Of a stretch of 64,000 nt of DNA, positions 40,235 to 49,160 are shown piece after piece. Where the stretch lies: the NCBI GenBank assembly GCA_963210315.1, contig OY723263.1, positions 2,046,001 to 2,110,000 on the forward strand, in the 5' to 3' direction. The first letter of the stretch is position 1, and every line of letters starts with the position of its first letter. The position numbers and the translations under genes are program-made. Source of the stretch: Rhynchopus euleeides. Lineage: Eukaryota; Euglenozoa; Diplonemea; Diplonemida; Diplonemidae. Below the pieces are notes generated by a model that was given only the letters and a program-made list of their open reading frames with translations, ran no database searches and was not told the origin of the DNA.

Positions 40235-41689
40235 ATGGCGAGCGCATACCAGGGGTTGACGATGCAGATGGCGCGGCAGCTGCAGCTGGTGGACCCCCCG
40301 CGCAGCGCCGCGGCGAAGCCGAAGAAGAGGAAGCCCTGCGGGAAGGTGTTCCCCGGCGCTATTGTGAACGTCACCTGCGGTGAGAAGGCCATGGTTCACA
40401 GCGCGAGCACCGACACCCTCGGGCAGCCCGCTGGCAGGCTGTCTCATAGCCAGAGCAACGCCACGATGTCCGATGTTGAATGCCACAACGGTGCCTCCGA
40501 CAGCCAGCAGGCCACTGCACATGGCACCCCGGTGTCTGCACCCACGCCTTCCCCCTCCCCTTCGGTGAACCTCTCGGGTCTGAACTACGTCAGTGAGTAC
40601 AACCAGCAGTACGACAGGGAGACGCGGAAGGTCTCCCATTCCGACCAGCGCGAGAAGGAGTTTGAAAAAACCCTCCGAAAGTCAGAAATAGACCTGGGGG
40701 AGGACGCGGAGGAGGGGTTCCGAAAGCTCGCGTGGATGGGAATCCCTTCGAAGCATCGCCCGGAGTCGTGGAGGCTTCTGACGGGGTATATGCCTGTTGT
40801 GGAGTCGCGCAGACAGAAGGCTCTGAAGCGGAAACGCGAGGAATACCGCGAGTATGTCGACCGCTACTACGAGTCAGACGGGAAGATCTTGGAGGATGGG
40901 TCCTACAGCATTGCGGAGGGTGCCCCTCGCCCCCCGGAGCAGGAGCTGCAGATGCGGCATCAAATCCACATCGATGTCCCCAGGACCCTGCATGAATACC
41001 CACTGTTCCGCACGCGAACCATCAAGAATATGATGGAGCGGGTGTTGTACGTTTGGTCTATACGAAACCCTGCTTCAGGGTATGTCCAGGGGATCAACGA
41101 TCTGACAACACCGTTCTTCATGACGTTCCTCTCAGAGCATCTAGAGATGGACAGGCTCCTCTCCGCACCGGTTGAGGAGTGCGAGGGGGTTCTGTCGCAG
41201 AAGCTGACTCCGGAGGTGATGGGCAGCATCGAGGCTGATATCTATTGGTGTTTGACGTATCTGCTGCGGCAAGTCCACGGGAATTTCACCGCGGGGCAGA
41301 TGGGGCTGCAGGCAATGGTGGCCCGCCTCCGCAGCGTCATCGAGAAGCACGAGCCGGGCCTCCTATCCCACCTCGACGAGATGGGGCTCGAGTTCCTTCA
41401 GTTCTCCTTCCGGTGGATGAACTGCCTCCTGGTTCGGGAGCTCCCCCTGCAGCTCGGGACGCGCCTGTGGGATACCTATCTTGCTGAGGGGCAGGATTAC
41501 CCCACGCTGCACGTCTATGTCTGCGCGGCGCTGATGATACACTGGAAGGAAGCGCTGATGGAGCGGGACTTTGGGGACTCGATGATTTTCCTCCACAGCC
41601 TCGGCAAACGGCATGTCTTTATCCACGATCTCGAAAAGTGGATCAGCCACGCTTATGTCCTCCGGCACCTCTACGAACCGACGCAGTGA
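40235..41689 (+). CDS. TBC-domain Rab GTPase-activating protein, TBC1D22-like
   Basis: 484 residues from MASAYQGL (ATG 40235; an in-frame start 48 bases upstream lies in a homopolymer leader). The first ~140 residues are Ser/Thr-rich. The TBC domain covers the rest: FRKLAWMGIPSKHRPESWRLLTGYMP, KRKREEYREYVDRYY, the arginine finger in HIDVPRT, the glutamine finger in ASGYVQGINDL, TPFFMTFLSE, and the C-terminal LQFSFRWMNCLLVRELPL and RLWDTYLAEG. The wording matches the TBC1D22 subfamily (Golgi-associated RabGAPs). It should stimulate GTP hydrolysis by a Rab during membrane traffic. Both catalytic fingers are present, so it is probably active. Confidence 0.9.
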   Translation: MASAYQGLTMQMARQLQLVDPPRSAAAKPKKRKPCGKVFPGAIVNVTCGEKAMVHSASTDTLGQPAGRLSHSQSNATMSDVECHNGASDSQQATAHGTPVSAPTPSPSPSVNLSGLNYVSEYNQQYDRETRKVSHSDQREKEFEKTLRKSEIDLGEDAEEGFRKLAWMGIPSKHRPESWRLLTGYMPVVESRRQKALKRKREEYREYVDRYYESDGKILEDGSYSIAEGAPRPPEQELQMRHQIHIDVPRTLHEYPLFRTRTIKNMMERVLYVWSIRNPASGYVQGINDLTTPFFMTFLSEHLEMDRLLSAPVEECEGVLSQKLTPEVMGSIEADIYWCLTYLLRQVHGNFTAGQMGLQAMVARLRSVIEKHEPGLLSHLDEMGLEFLQFSFRWMNCLLVRELPLQLGTRLWDTYLAEGQDYPTLHVYVCAALMIHWKEALMERDFGDSMIFLHSLGKRHVFIHDLEKWISHAYVLRHLYEPTQ

Positions 41690-42453
41690 GGAGGTTGTGT
41701 GCCCCTGCGGTGTGGATGATACCACAAAAATCCGCTAAATCTTAGGAAGGGTTCACAGCGCGGCAGCCCGGCCTGCCGTGTCGTGTGGGGTGGGGGGGGG
41801 GGGGTGCGTGTGTTGTGTTGTCGTATATAGCGTCCTCTCAAGGCCTCCTGCACTATCCTGTCTCGAGAGGTGTGGTGTTGCGTTGTGATGTACCTTGCTG
41901 TCCGTCCCCCCCCTCCCTTTCTGAACCCCCTTCCCCTATCCCTGAGGACTCTGCTATCGCCTATCTTGCAGGACGAATCCAAACCGGCGGGGGGGTGGGT
42001 GGGGGATGTTGCGGTGGTCTGTGCCTGCCCCTGCATCCTTAGAGGCACTGTCGGTGCAGAGAGAGCGGCATGGTTTGAACAGCATTCTGATTCGTGTGAC
42101 GCGCTTGGCGCATATTTGTGACGCAGCGGCGAAGCTCTGTCCCCCCCCTCTCCCCCCTCCCCGCCCCTAACAACATTGCAAGAAGGTGCTGGGAGATATA
42201 CTTTTCCATTCACTCTCGACGATCAAACCCCCCCCCCCCTCTCCCTCCTCCCCGCCCCTCCTTTCGCTCAACGAAAAGCAGCCTGCAGTTGCTGCTCTGT
42301 CCGTCCCCCCCTCCCCCCACTCCAACCCACCCTCACCCCCCCCCCCCCCCCACCCAACCAGGCCGGGATCAGATACACCCTCCTCCCGACAACACCGTCT
42401 CCTCCTCTGTTGATAACATACCTTGAGGCCAGCATGCGCGAGGGGGCTCCAGG
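41690..42453. other. Intergenic region with C runs
   Basis: C tracts near 42230 and 42338 and a G tract near 41793. No gene. Confidence 0.4.
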
Positions 42454-45400
42454 ATGGGTTCCGCGCAGCAGGCCTTCTCGATCGGCTTCCTCGACTTCCT
42501 CTTCGGAAGCGTCGAGGGGAGCGTGGAGGGCCACGTCTGCCTCCTCTCGGTGACCTTCATCCTCATCCAGTGCGCCGGCAGCAGCCTCCACCCCGTCTAC
42601 ACCGCTGGATCCGGCACGGCGGTCGCCATCGCCTCTGCAGGAATGCTCCTCTCCCGCCACACCCAGACGCACCAAGCCATGTGGGCCTCGGCTGTCACCC
42701 TCCTGTGCTGCACACCCCTCCTCACCTTCGCAAGGTACTACGGCAGCGGGGGAGGGGCGGGCCCTCTCGCCTTCAGCCTCCTCCTTCCTTTCTTCGCGAT
42801 CCACCTCACCAAGACTGTGGAGGGGAGATACACCCGCAGGGCATCGCCGCTCCACAGCAAGACGAAGATGAAGGGCCTGCCGAAGGTCATCCCATTCGCC
42901 ACACGGAATATAGTCCTCCGTTGCCTCGGGGTGTATCACATTGTTGTCCCTACCGGATTGTATGCCGCAATGCTCGCATCAGACTACGACATGAGTGGCG
43001 ATGCCACCACTGGGGGTGCCTCAACCAACCCCTCACGCTCTGGGTGTTTAACCTCGCCCTGTGGGGTGGGGACAGGAGAGGCAGCCGTTTTCACCGCCTC
43101 CCTCTGGGTGCTGATCGCCCTCTGCGTCGCCCTGATGCAGCGCTATCAAGTCGCCTCCCTGCTGCGCGACGCCACCCTTCTCGCAGCCTCGGCACTCCAG
43201 AGGTCTGGCGTGGGGACCCCTGCCCCCGCCCCCCAGATTGACAACGCCGAGCAGCCGCCTTCTCCGCAGAGCATTGCCTCCTCGGCACTCCACTCCTTCT
43301 CGAGCGGGGCCCAGGGGTGCAGCGGGGTCGAGGCTGCCTCCGCCCCCACGGCAGGGAGGAAGAGCTCGCAGGGGGGCGGGGGTGGAGGAGGAGGAGGAGA
43401 CAGAGAGGACGCCCCGTCCAGAAAGGCGCACCGGAGGGTCCTCCGCGGGGCCCTCTCTGCTGTGAAGGCGAACCTGCTGCTGGCGAGCGGTGCGGAAGGG
43501 ATTGGAAACCCCTTCAGGCTGTCGGAGCGCCCCGGGGGTGAAAACGGTGAGGATGACGACGACGACGATGAGGACGAGAGCGAGTGTGACGGCGGCGATG
43601 GGTTCGAGATGGGCCCCCCAGGGGAGGAGTTGCAGCAGAGTGGCGGCATCCCCGCCGCCGGCATTGGTGGGCTCCTTGGGGGTGGCTGGGGGGGGCACGT
43701 GTGTGAAGGGGCGGAGCCAACCCCGCCTCAGCGGGCCCCATCGCAGCAGCAGCAGGGCGGGCGCCGCCACAGCCCACGGTGCCCCAGGAACCCTCTGATC
43801 GCACGGGGGACTCCGCGACGCAGGTCTGCCGGTGGATCCATCGGGGCTGATGCGAGCTGCTGCTGCGTCTCCCCTCTGTCGGGCGGCAGTGCACAGATCG
43901 GGCGCAGATTGTCACCGCCGCCGTTCAGCTGGGGGCCCTCCGAGCTGAACGACAGCCTGGTGCTGGAGAGCAAGATGTCCTCCATGCTAGAACCTGATCT
44001 CCGCCTAACCCGTCGGGGTGTCGGCGCTGGAGGCGCGCCGGGGCACCGCCAGCCAAACGGTAGCCCTGCTGCTGCGCAGCAGCAGCAGCAGCAGAGCTCC
44101 CGTGTGGCTCCCTCTAGGAGGTTGTCTGTCCCATCGCCGCGGGCTTCCGGTGGGGTGGTGGAGGAGGGCGATTCGAGGGCCTCGCGTTCGTCGGGGGCCC
44201 GCGGTGCGGCGCTTCTGAAGAAGCGGCGGCGGAACCAGGCGCCCGACAACGAGGTCGTGGAGGAGATGGCGCAGCTGGCGGGGCTTGCGGGGGCGGAGGA
44301 GGAGAGGGAGGAGAAGGACAGCGTCGTGACGGTTGATCGGAGGCGGCAGCGGCGGCAGTCGGGGGGCTCCAGCGGGAGCAGGAGGTCCATGCGGGGGATG
44401 GCTGCGGAGGCCTCCTTCAGCGCGACGTCGGTTTGCTCCGGAAGCCGGACACAGAGGCGGAGGGTGTCACGCGATGCGGCTGCCGAGTCGGTGTCTTACG
44501 AAGACCAGATCTTCTCGGTGTGGCATGAGATAGACAGGGATGGGGTGGGCACCCTCGGCTCCGAGGATCTGTCGGCCCTGCTCGCGATCTGCGGCGTCCG
44601 CTGCGATGCGGGTGACATGCGGCACTTCCTCCAGCTCTGCGTCAGATCAGGAGGTGTGTCGTCCTTTCTCACCTTCAGCGCCCTGTTTGAGGACTTCCGC
44701 CTCGAGGGGGTGTTCGATGAGATCTACAGCCGCACCCGCATCACGGCGATGATAGACGCCAGGCGTGACCCTGCGAGCCAGCTCCGGGCGCATCAGGCAA
44801 TCGAGAATGTGGCAGGCGATGCAGCAGCCGTCACATCCGCCGAGGCCCTGTCTGTCCTGCAGGCGCTGGGTCTCCCCTGCCAGCCCTACGACCTGCAGCT
44901 GCTGCGCGAGGAGCTCGACGTGTCGGGCGATCTCTTCGACCCTGCGGATCTCCTGGACCTGTTTGTGTGCAACCACCCGAGTCTTCTGAACTGCTCCATC
45001 GAGCCGGGCCTTCTGGTTGCAGCCAGGCGGGCCTTGGTCAGCCGTAAGGTCTACTCCACATCGCAGCAGGCCCAGAAAGACCTTGCCGTATCGGAGCGGG
45101 ATGCGCTGGAGGCGTGGAACCCCCTCGTGCTGATCTACGTCGTGATCGCCTTCTCCATGTCGGTGATGGAGGCTGCCTTCGGCGTGCGGCAGCCCCCCTT
45201 GGTGGTCGCAGCGTACCTTCTCGCAGACCTGGTGTATTTTGTGCTGGTGCTGCGGGGGAGGATGCTGCCCTATGAGCTGGACGGACACTTCGTCTTCTCG
45301 AGGCAGGAGATTGCCCGCTCCTACCTGGGGTCGTGGAGGTTCGCCACAGACGTGGTGGGGCTCTTCCCCCTGGATGTGGTGGGTATTGCGGTGGAGGGTG

Positions 45401-46878
45401 CGGTGTCCCGCAGTCCGTTGTATAGGCTGAACAAGGCGATCCTTGTGTTGAATATACACCGGCTTGCTTTTGACACGTTTGGGCGCATCACAAAATCCCC
45501 CACGGTGGTGCGCATCCTGCAGTCGTTCTTTTGGATGATACTGCAAGCTCACCTGCTCGCCTGTGTCTTCAAGCTGGTCTCCACCATCGAGGGCGACGCC
45601 CGCACAAGCGAGCTTCTCTCTAACTTCAACTCCTACAGCGAGAAGGGCGTGCTGCTGCAGTATATGCAAGCCGCAGACTACTCCATGAAGACCATGTCAG
45701 GCCTCAGCCGGGGCCGCGCCATGCCTGTTGGCGACCTCCAGCATGCTTATGCCCTGGTCACCACCATGACGGGGATTGCCGCATATTCATTCCTCCTTGC
45801 TGCAATATCGAATATGCTGCAGGTGCGGTCGCAGCAGAGCGCCTTCCTGTCACGCCTCGACGACGTCAAGGGCTACCTGGAGTACAGCAAGGTGCCGGGT
45901 GACCTCCAGAACACCTGCGTCGGGTTCTACAAACACAGCTTCGCGACGTCGGGGCAGCAGCTCGGCGCTGATCAGCTGGACGACCTGCCCCTGGAGCTGC
46001 ACATCCTTGTCGACATTGTGACATGCCGCGCTGTCATCGCGAGGGTGCCTATATTCCAGAGCGTCCGCGACAACGGCGAGTTTGTCTACGCCCTGTCGAG
46101 GATGCTGAGGTCGGAGGTGATTGCCCCGGGCCAGGCCGTGACGAAGCGGGGCGCGCGCGGGTCAAGCATGTTCTTCATAACCCACGGCGAGTTCCAGCTG
46201 GACCTCGGCAGGGGCACCTCTGTGCTCCACAGCGGGAACTTCTTCGGTGAGATCGCGCTGCTCCACAACGTCCGCCGCACTGCCACCGTCACAGCCGCAG
46301 GGTTCTGCAACGTGCTCCGGCTCGACAAGGCTTCCTTTGAGGAGCTCTCAGACGTCTTCCCGGCAGCGATGGAGAAAATCCGCGGAGCTGCTGCACTGCG
46401 CATCACAGCCCTTATCGGCATGGAGCGCGCGTCCCACTCATGCGCCTCGCGAGAGTCTTCGTCGGGGTCTGTGATAGCGACGGTGCCAACAGCCCTTTCC
46501 TCTGAAGAGGTGATGGGGTGGGTGGAGCAGAAGCAGCAGGCTGAGACAGGCATGCTCCTTGAGAGTACCATGCTGGAGAGCGACGTGCAGGATTTCACGC
46601 AGCAAAGTTCTGTGTCGACGACCCCGAAGGGCTCGTCGGGCGCCCCTTCGTCGGGCCGCTTTACGACCTTTGTGGCGCGCCGGTCGCGGATGGACGATGG
46701 GTTCGGCAGCACAGAGGGGATGAACCTGATGCAGCAGCGGGACTTCGCAGGCATCGCGCAGGCTGTGAGCGAGAGCGAGGAGGGTGCCGGGTTCCCGGCG
46801 TTGGAGGGGCAGTCGGTCTGCACCATGGGCACCCAGGACAGGGGGGGGCTCCAAGGCTGGACAAATGCTGCATTTTAA
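42454..46878 (+). CDS. Second CNG/HCN-type channel, paralogue of 5959-10440
   Basis: 1474 residues, uninterrupted. An N-terminal multi-pass block (about 5-230) is followed by a very long acidic, Gly- and Gln-rich disordered region (about 260-650, with Asp/Glu runs and a Gln run). Then an EF-hand-like segment containing DRDGVGTLGSEDLSALL (about 690), closer to a real calcium loop than in the other gene; six transmembrane helices (about 885-1130); a pore with the same SMKTMSGLSRGRAMP sequence lacking GYG; and a cyclic-nucleotide-binding domain with FFGEIALLHNVRRTATVTA. Helix-by-helix similarity to the 6-kb gene is continuous, so they are duplicates of some age (N-terminal and linker sequences have diverged). 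Start: first ATG of the frame. Confidence 0.85.
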   Translation: MGSAQQAFSIGFLDFLFGSVEGSVEGHVCLLSVTFILIQCAGSSLHPVYTAGSGTAVAIASAGMLLSRHTQTHQAMWASAVTLLCCTPLLTFARYYGSGGGAGPLAFSLLLPFFAIHLTKTVEGRYTRRASPLHSKTKMKGLPKVIPFATRNIVLRCLGVYHIVVPTGLYAAMLASDYDMSGDATTGGASTNPSRSGCLTSPCGVGTGEAAVFTASLWVLIALCVALMQRYQVASLLRDATLLAASALQRSGVGTPAPAPQIDNAEQPPSPQSIASSALHSFSSGAQGCSGVEAASAPTAGRKSSQGGGGGGGGGDREDAPSRKAHRRVLRGALSAVKANLLLASGAEGIGNPFRLSERPGGENGEDDDDDDEDESECDGGDGFEMGPPGEELQQSGGIPAAGIGGLLGGGWGGHVCEGAEPTPPQRAPSQQQQGGRRHSPRCPRNPLIARGTPRRRSAGGSIGADASCCCVSPLSGGSAQIGRRLSPPPFSWGPSELNDSLVLESKMSSMLEPDLRLTRRGVGAGGAPGHRQPNGSPAAAQQQQQQSSRVAPSRRLSVPSPRASGGVVEEGDSRASRSSGARGAALLKKRRRNQAPDNEVVEEMAQLAGLAGAEEEREEKDSVVTVDRRRQRRQSGGSSGSRRSMRGMAAEASFSATSVCSGSRTQRRRVSRDAAAESVSYEDQIFSVWHEIDRDGVGTLGSEDLSALLAICGVRCDAGDMRHFLQLCVRSGGVSSFLTFSALFEDFRLEGVFDEIYSRTRITAMIDARRDPASQLRAHQAIENVAGDAAAVTSAEALSVLQALGLPCQPYDLQLLREELDVSGDLFDPADLLDLFVCNHPSLLNCSIEPGLLVAARRALVSRKVYSTSQQAQKDLAVSERDALEAWNPLVLIYVVIAFSMSVMEAAFGVRQPPLVVAAYLLADLVYFVLVLRGRMLPYELDGHFVFSRQEIARSYLGSWRFATDVVGLFPLDVVGIAVEGAVSRSPLYRLNKAILVLNIHRLAFDTFGRITKSPTVVRILQSFFWMILQAHLLACVFKLVSTIEGDARTSELLSNFNSYSEKGVLLQYMQAADYSMKTMSGLSRGRAMPVGDLQHAYALVTTMTGIAAYSFLLAAISNMLQVRSQQSAFLSRLDDVKGYLEYSKVPGDLQNTCVGFYKHSFATSGQQLGADQLDDLPLELHILVDIVTCRAVIARVPIFQSVRDNGEFVYALSRMLRSEVIAPGQAVTKRGARGSSMFFITHGEFQLDLGRGTSVLHSGNFFGEIALLHNVRRTATVTAAGFCNVLRLDKASFEELSDVFPAAMEKIRGAAALRITALIGMERASHSCASRESSSGSVIATVPTALSSEEVMGWVEQKQQAETGMLLESTMLESDVQDFTQQSSVSTTPKGSSGAPSSGRFTTFVARRSRMDDGFGSTEGMNLMQQRDFAGIAQAVSESEEGAGFPALEGQSVCTMGTQDRGGLQGWTNAAF

Positions 46879-46970
46879 AAATAAAAAACATAAAATAAAA
46901 TAAAGTGCAATAAAATGCAGTAAAGTGCAGTAAAATGCAGTAAAGTGCAATAAAGTGCAGGAGAGCGTGT
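46879..46970. repeat. AATAAAGTGCAGT microsatellite, left
   Basis: An irregular tandem of AATAAA(G/A)TGCAGT just past the channel stop; it includes several AATAAA hexamers that might serve as polyadenylation signals. A similar tract at 47634-47700 brackets about 660 bp of GC-rich DNA, as if the intervening segment had inserted into one microsatellite. Confidence 0.6.
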
Positions 46971-47633
46971 TGTAGGGGTGGCTCGGCGTGACGGTGGGCA
47001 GGATGCTGACCTGCCGTGCCAGGGGACCCTGATCCGCCCACTCTGGCCAACACAAGGCCACCAAGGCAGTGCCCCCGCCAGGCCCGCCCTGCTGCTGTTC
47101 GGCATGCTTGATGCTGCTTCCGAGTGCCGGGGCCAATCAGGCAGCAGGCGCACCCCAGCACCGCAGGCGCAGCAGGGCGGACCAGCACGGCGGTGTGCGG
47201 TGGGCAGTCCACCTTCCTCGGACGTTGTACAGCTGAGCTCTGGCGTACGGGTTCTTCACCATCCCGTTCGGGGAGGCTGGACATCAGAGCGGACTGAAAG
47301 CACTCAAAGCAGGACTGAAGCCAGGCGGAGGCCGCACCGATCAGGTCCTGCGAACCCACCGACCCAACATAGGCAGGGCACATCCATCCCGGCCTGCATT
47401 CTCTGCCGGAGCCTTGGTGCGTCCCTGTGACCTTCAGGAGAACCTCCGTGCAGGAGCGGTACTTTTTGCCATCTTCTGCGGGTTTGCGGCTGTCCGCAAA
47501 CTTGCAGACGTGGCTGCACCTCTGTAAAGTGGGTGTGACTCCAGCATTTGGCCTGTCCATAGTGGTCCTCCCAGCTGTACGTATGCGAAGCCCAAGGCAC
47601 CACTAAGGACCATGCACTTTATCCAAAAATCCG
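46971..47633. other. Segment between two microsatellites
   Basis: Long but unconvincing minus-strand frames; no terminal inverted repeat found. Possibly an insertion into the microsatellite. Confidence 0.3.
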
Positions 47634-47700
47634 GAAAATAAAATACAATAAAATGCAGTAAAATGCAGTAAAATAAAGTGCAGTAAAGTGCAGTAAAAAT
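47634..47700. repeat. AATAAAGTGCAGT microsatellite, right
   Basis: Same motif family as 46879-46970, same orientation. Confidence 0.6.
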
Positions 47701-47960
47701 TTGCTGCCAGCCTTGCGGGGGCTCTTCGGCTCCCTCGTGCACTCGGCAGATACGGATACTGTCTGCAGCGACTGCGCGCTGGGGCATACATTGAAAGGCC
47801 TTGGAGACTCTGCCCCTTCGAACGTCTGTGTTCTTTCATCACACAAATTCGTGGCTTTGTTTGAGCTGGCTGTCTCTAGCGCCAGCCAAAGAATCGTCTG
47901 TATTCTCCGTTCGGTTATTTTCTAGTCGTTTCTCTCGTTACGAGCGATGCAGCGTGCAGC

Positions 47961-48017
47961 GAAGTCGTGAAGTAACGAAGGAAAATCGTATGCCTGAAGC
48001 TTTAGGATTAGCACATT
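47961..48017 (+). repeat. 57-bp dispersed repeat resembling the 3' end of small-subunit rRNA, copy 1
   Basis: It shares about 50 positions with 63512-63568. The second copy reads AAGTAACAAGGAAACCGTA, one substitution and a three-base gap from the universal AAGTCGTAACAAGGTAACCG segment near the 3' end of bacterial and organellar 16S rRNA. A fragment of organelle rRNA transferred to the nucleus (or a fragmented mitochondrial rRNA module) is possible. The rest of the rRNA is absent. Confidence 0.35.
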
Positions 48018-49160
48018 CACACCCCTTCACAGGGCCTCAACACAGCCTTGAGACAATGTGCGCTCAACAAAAAGTAGCCCGCAATTCTCACACAAGGCTG
48101 CTAGACAGAGTGTCTACCGTCAGCGGAAGGAGTACGGTTTGGGTCCTCTCGAAAAGGCTGCTCCGGGACAGCAGCACTTCGACAACACGCTGCCAATGAC
48201 TCAACAGCATTTGAAGACTGGCCAAATCGCGCGGTTTTTTTCAGATTTTTTTTGGATCCGGCGAGGAGGAGGTATCGATGTGCCCGTGCATCATTTTATC
48301 TCAACAGCCTGCCTTCCGGCTTGGCGTGACTCTCCGAAACAAGGGTCCGAAGCAGATTGATGGGACAGAGCGGATTTGCGGATTTGCTGCTCTCGAACCG
48401 CCTGTCACCCCGCCGGACCGCCCCCCCCGCTTGGTGTCAAAGGTGGATTGGAGGTCTGAATCGATTTCTGTGCAATTTGATGAATTCTCCCGTCACTGCC
48501 ACAGCCCCTTTTTTACGCAAACAACCTTCCTTGCCTTTGCTGTGCTGCACTGGCGTACACCACGACCGCCATCACCACCCATAGCTACCATCGCCACCAC
48601 CACCACCAGCAGCGACACGTGGCGTGGGAGGTGCCGGAAGGGAGGGAGGGTGCAGGGGGAGCTGGGCGGGTGGGTGTTGGGAAGGGTTGGGGTCGGCCGG
48701 GTGTTGCGTTCACCGTCCCTCCTGCCAGCCCTTCTCGCCAACAAAGCAGCCATCATCCCCTCCACTTCCCCCATCCCTCCCGTGCCAGCCAGCTGTGTGG
48801 TCGGCGGGATTCTGCTTTGAAGAATTACCCCCCCCCCCCCCCCCACCCCCATCTTCTCCACCCAATTCTACATTTCTGTCTGTATATTTCTCCCCACACC
48901 ACACACCAACACCACAAGCCCCCCGCTCCCCCCCCCCCCCACACACTGATTCTTTTCTGATTCTTTTCTCTTCTTCCGGTCGGTTACTGCGTCAAACAGC
49001 TCTTCTCTGCTTATCAACACATCTGCCCGTCTCACCTTCTTCTCTCTCTCTCTCATACCCTGACCCTGTTCTCGTCTGTCCCGCCTCTGTTGCTGACTGG
49101 GTCGCAGGATAGGAAGAGGGTCATAGGGAGCGGCTTCCGATTCTGGGGTCTACAGCGCTG
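48018..49160. other. Intergenic region before the phosphatase gene
   Basis: C run near 48829 and T/C-rich sequence. No gene supported. Confidence 0.4.
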
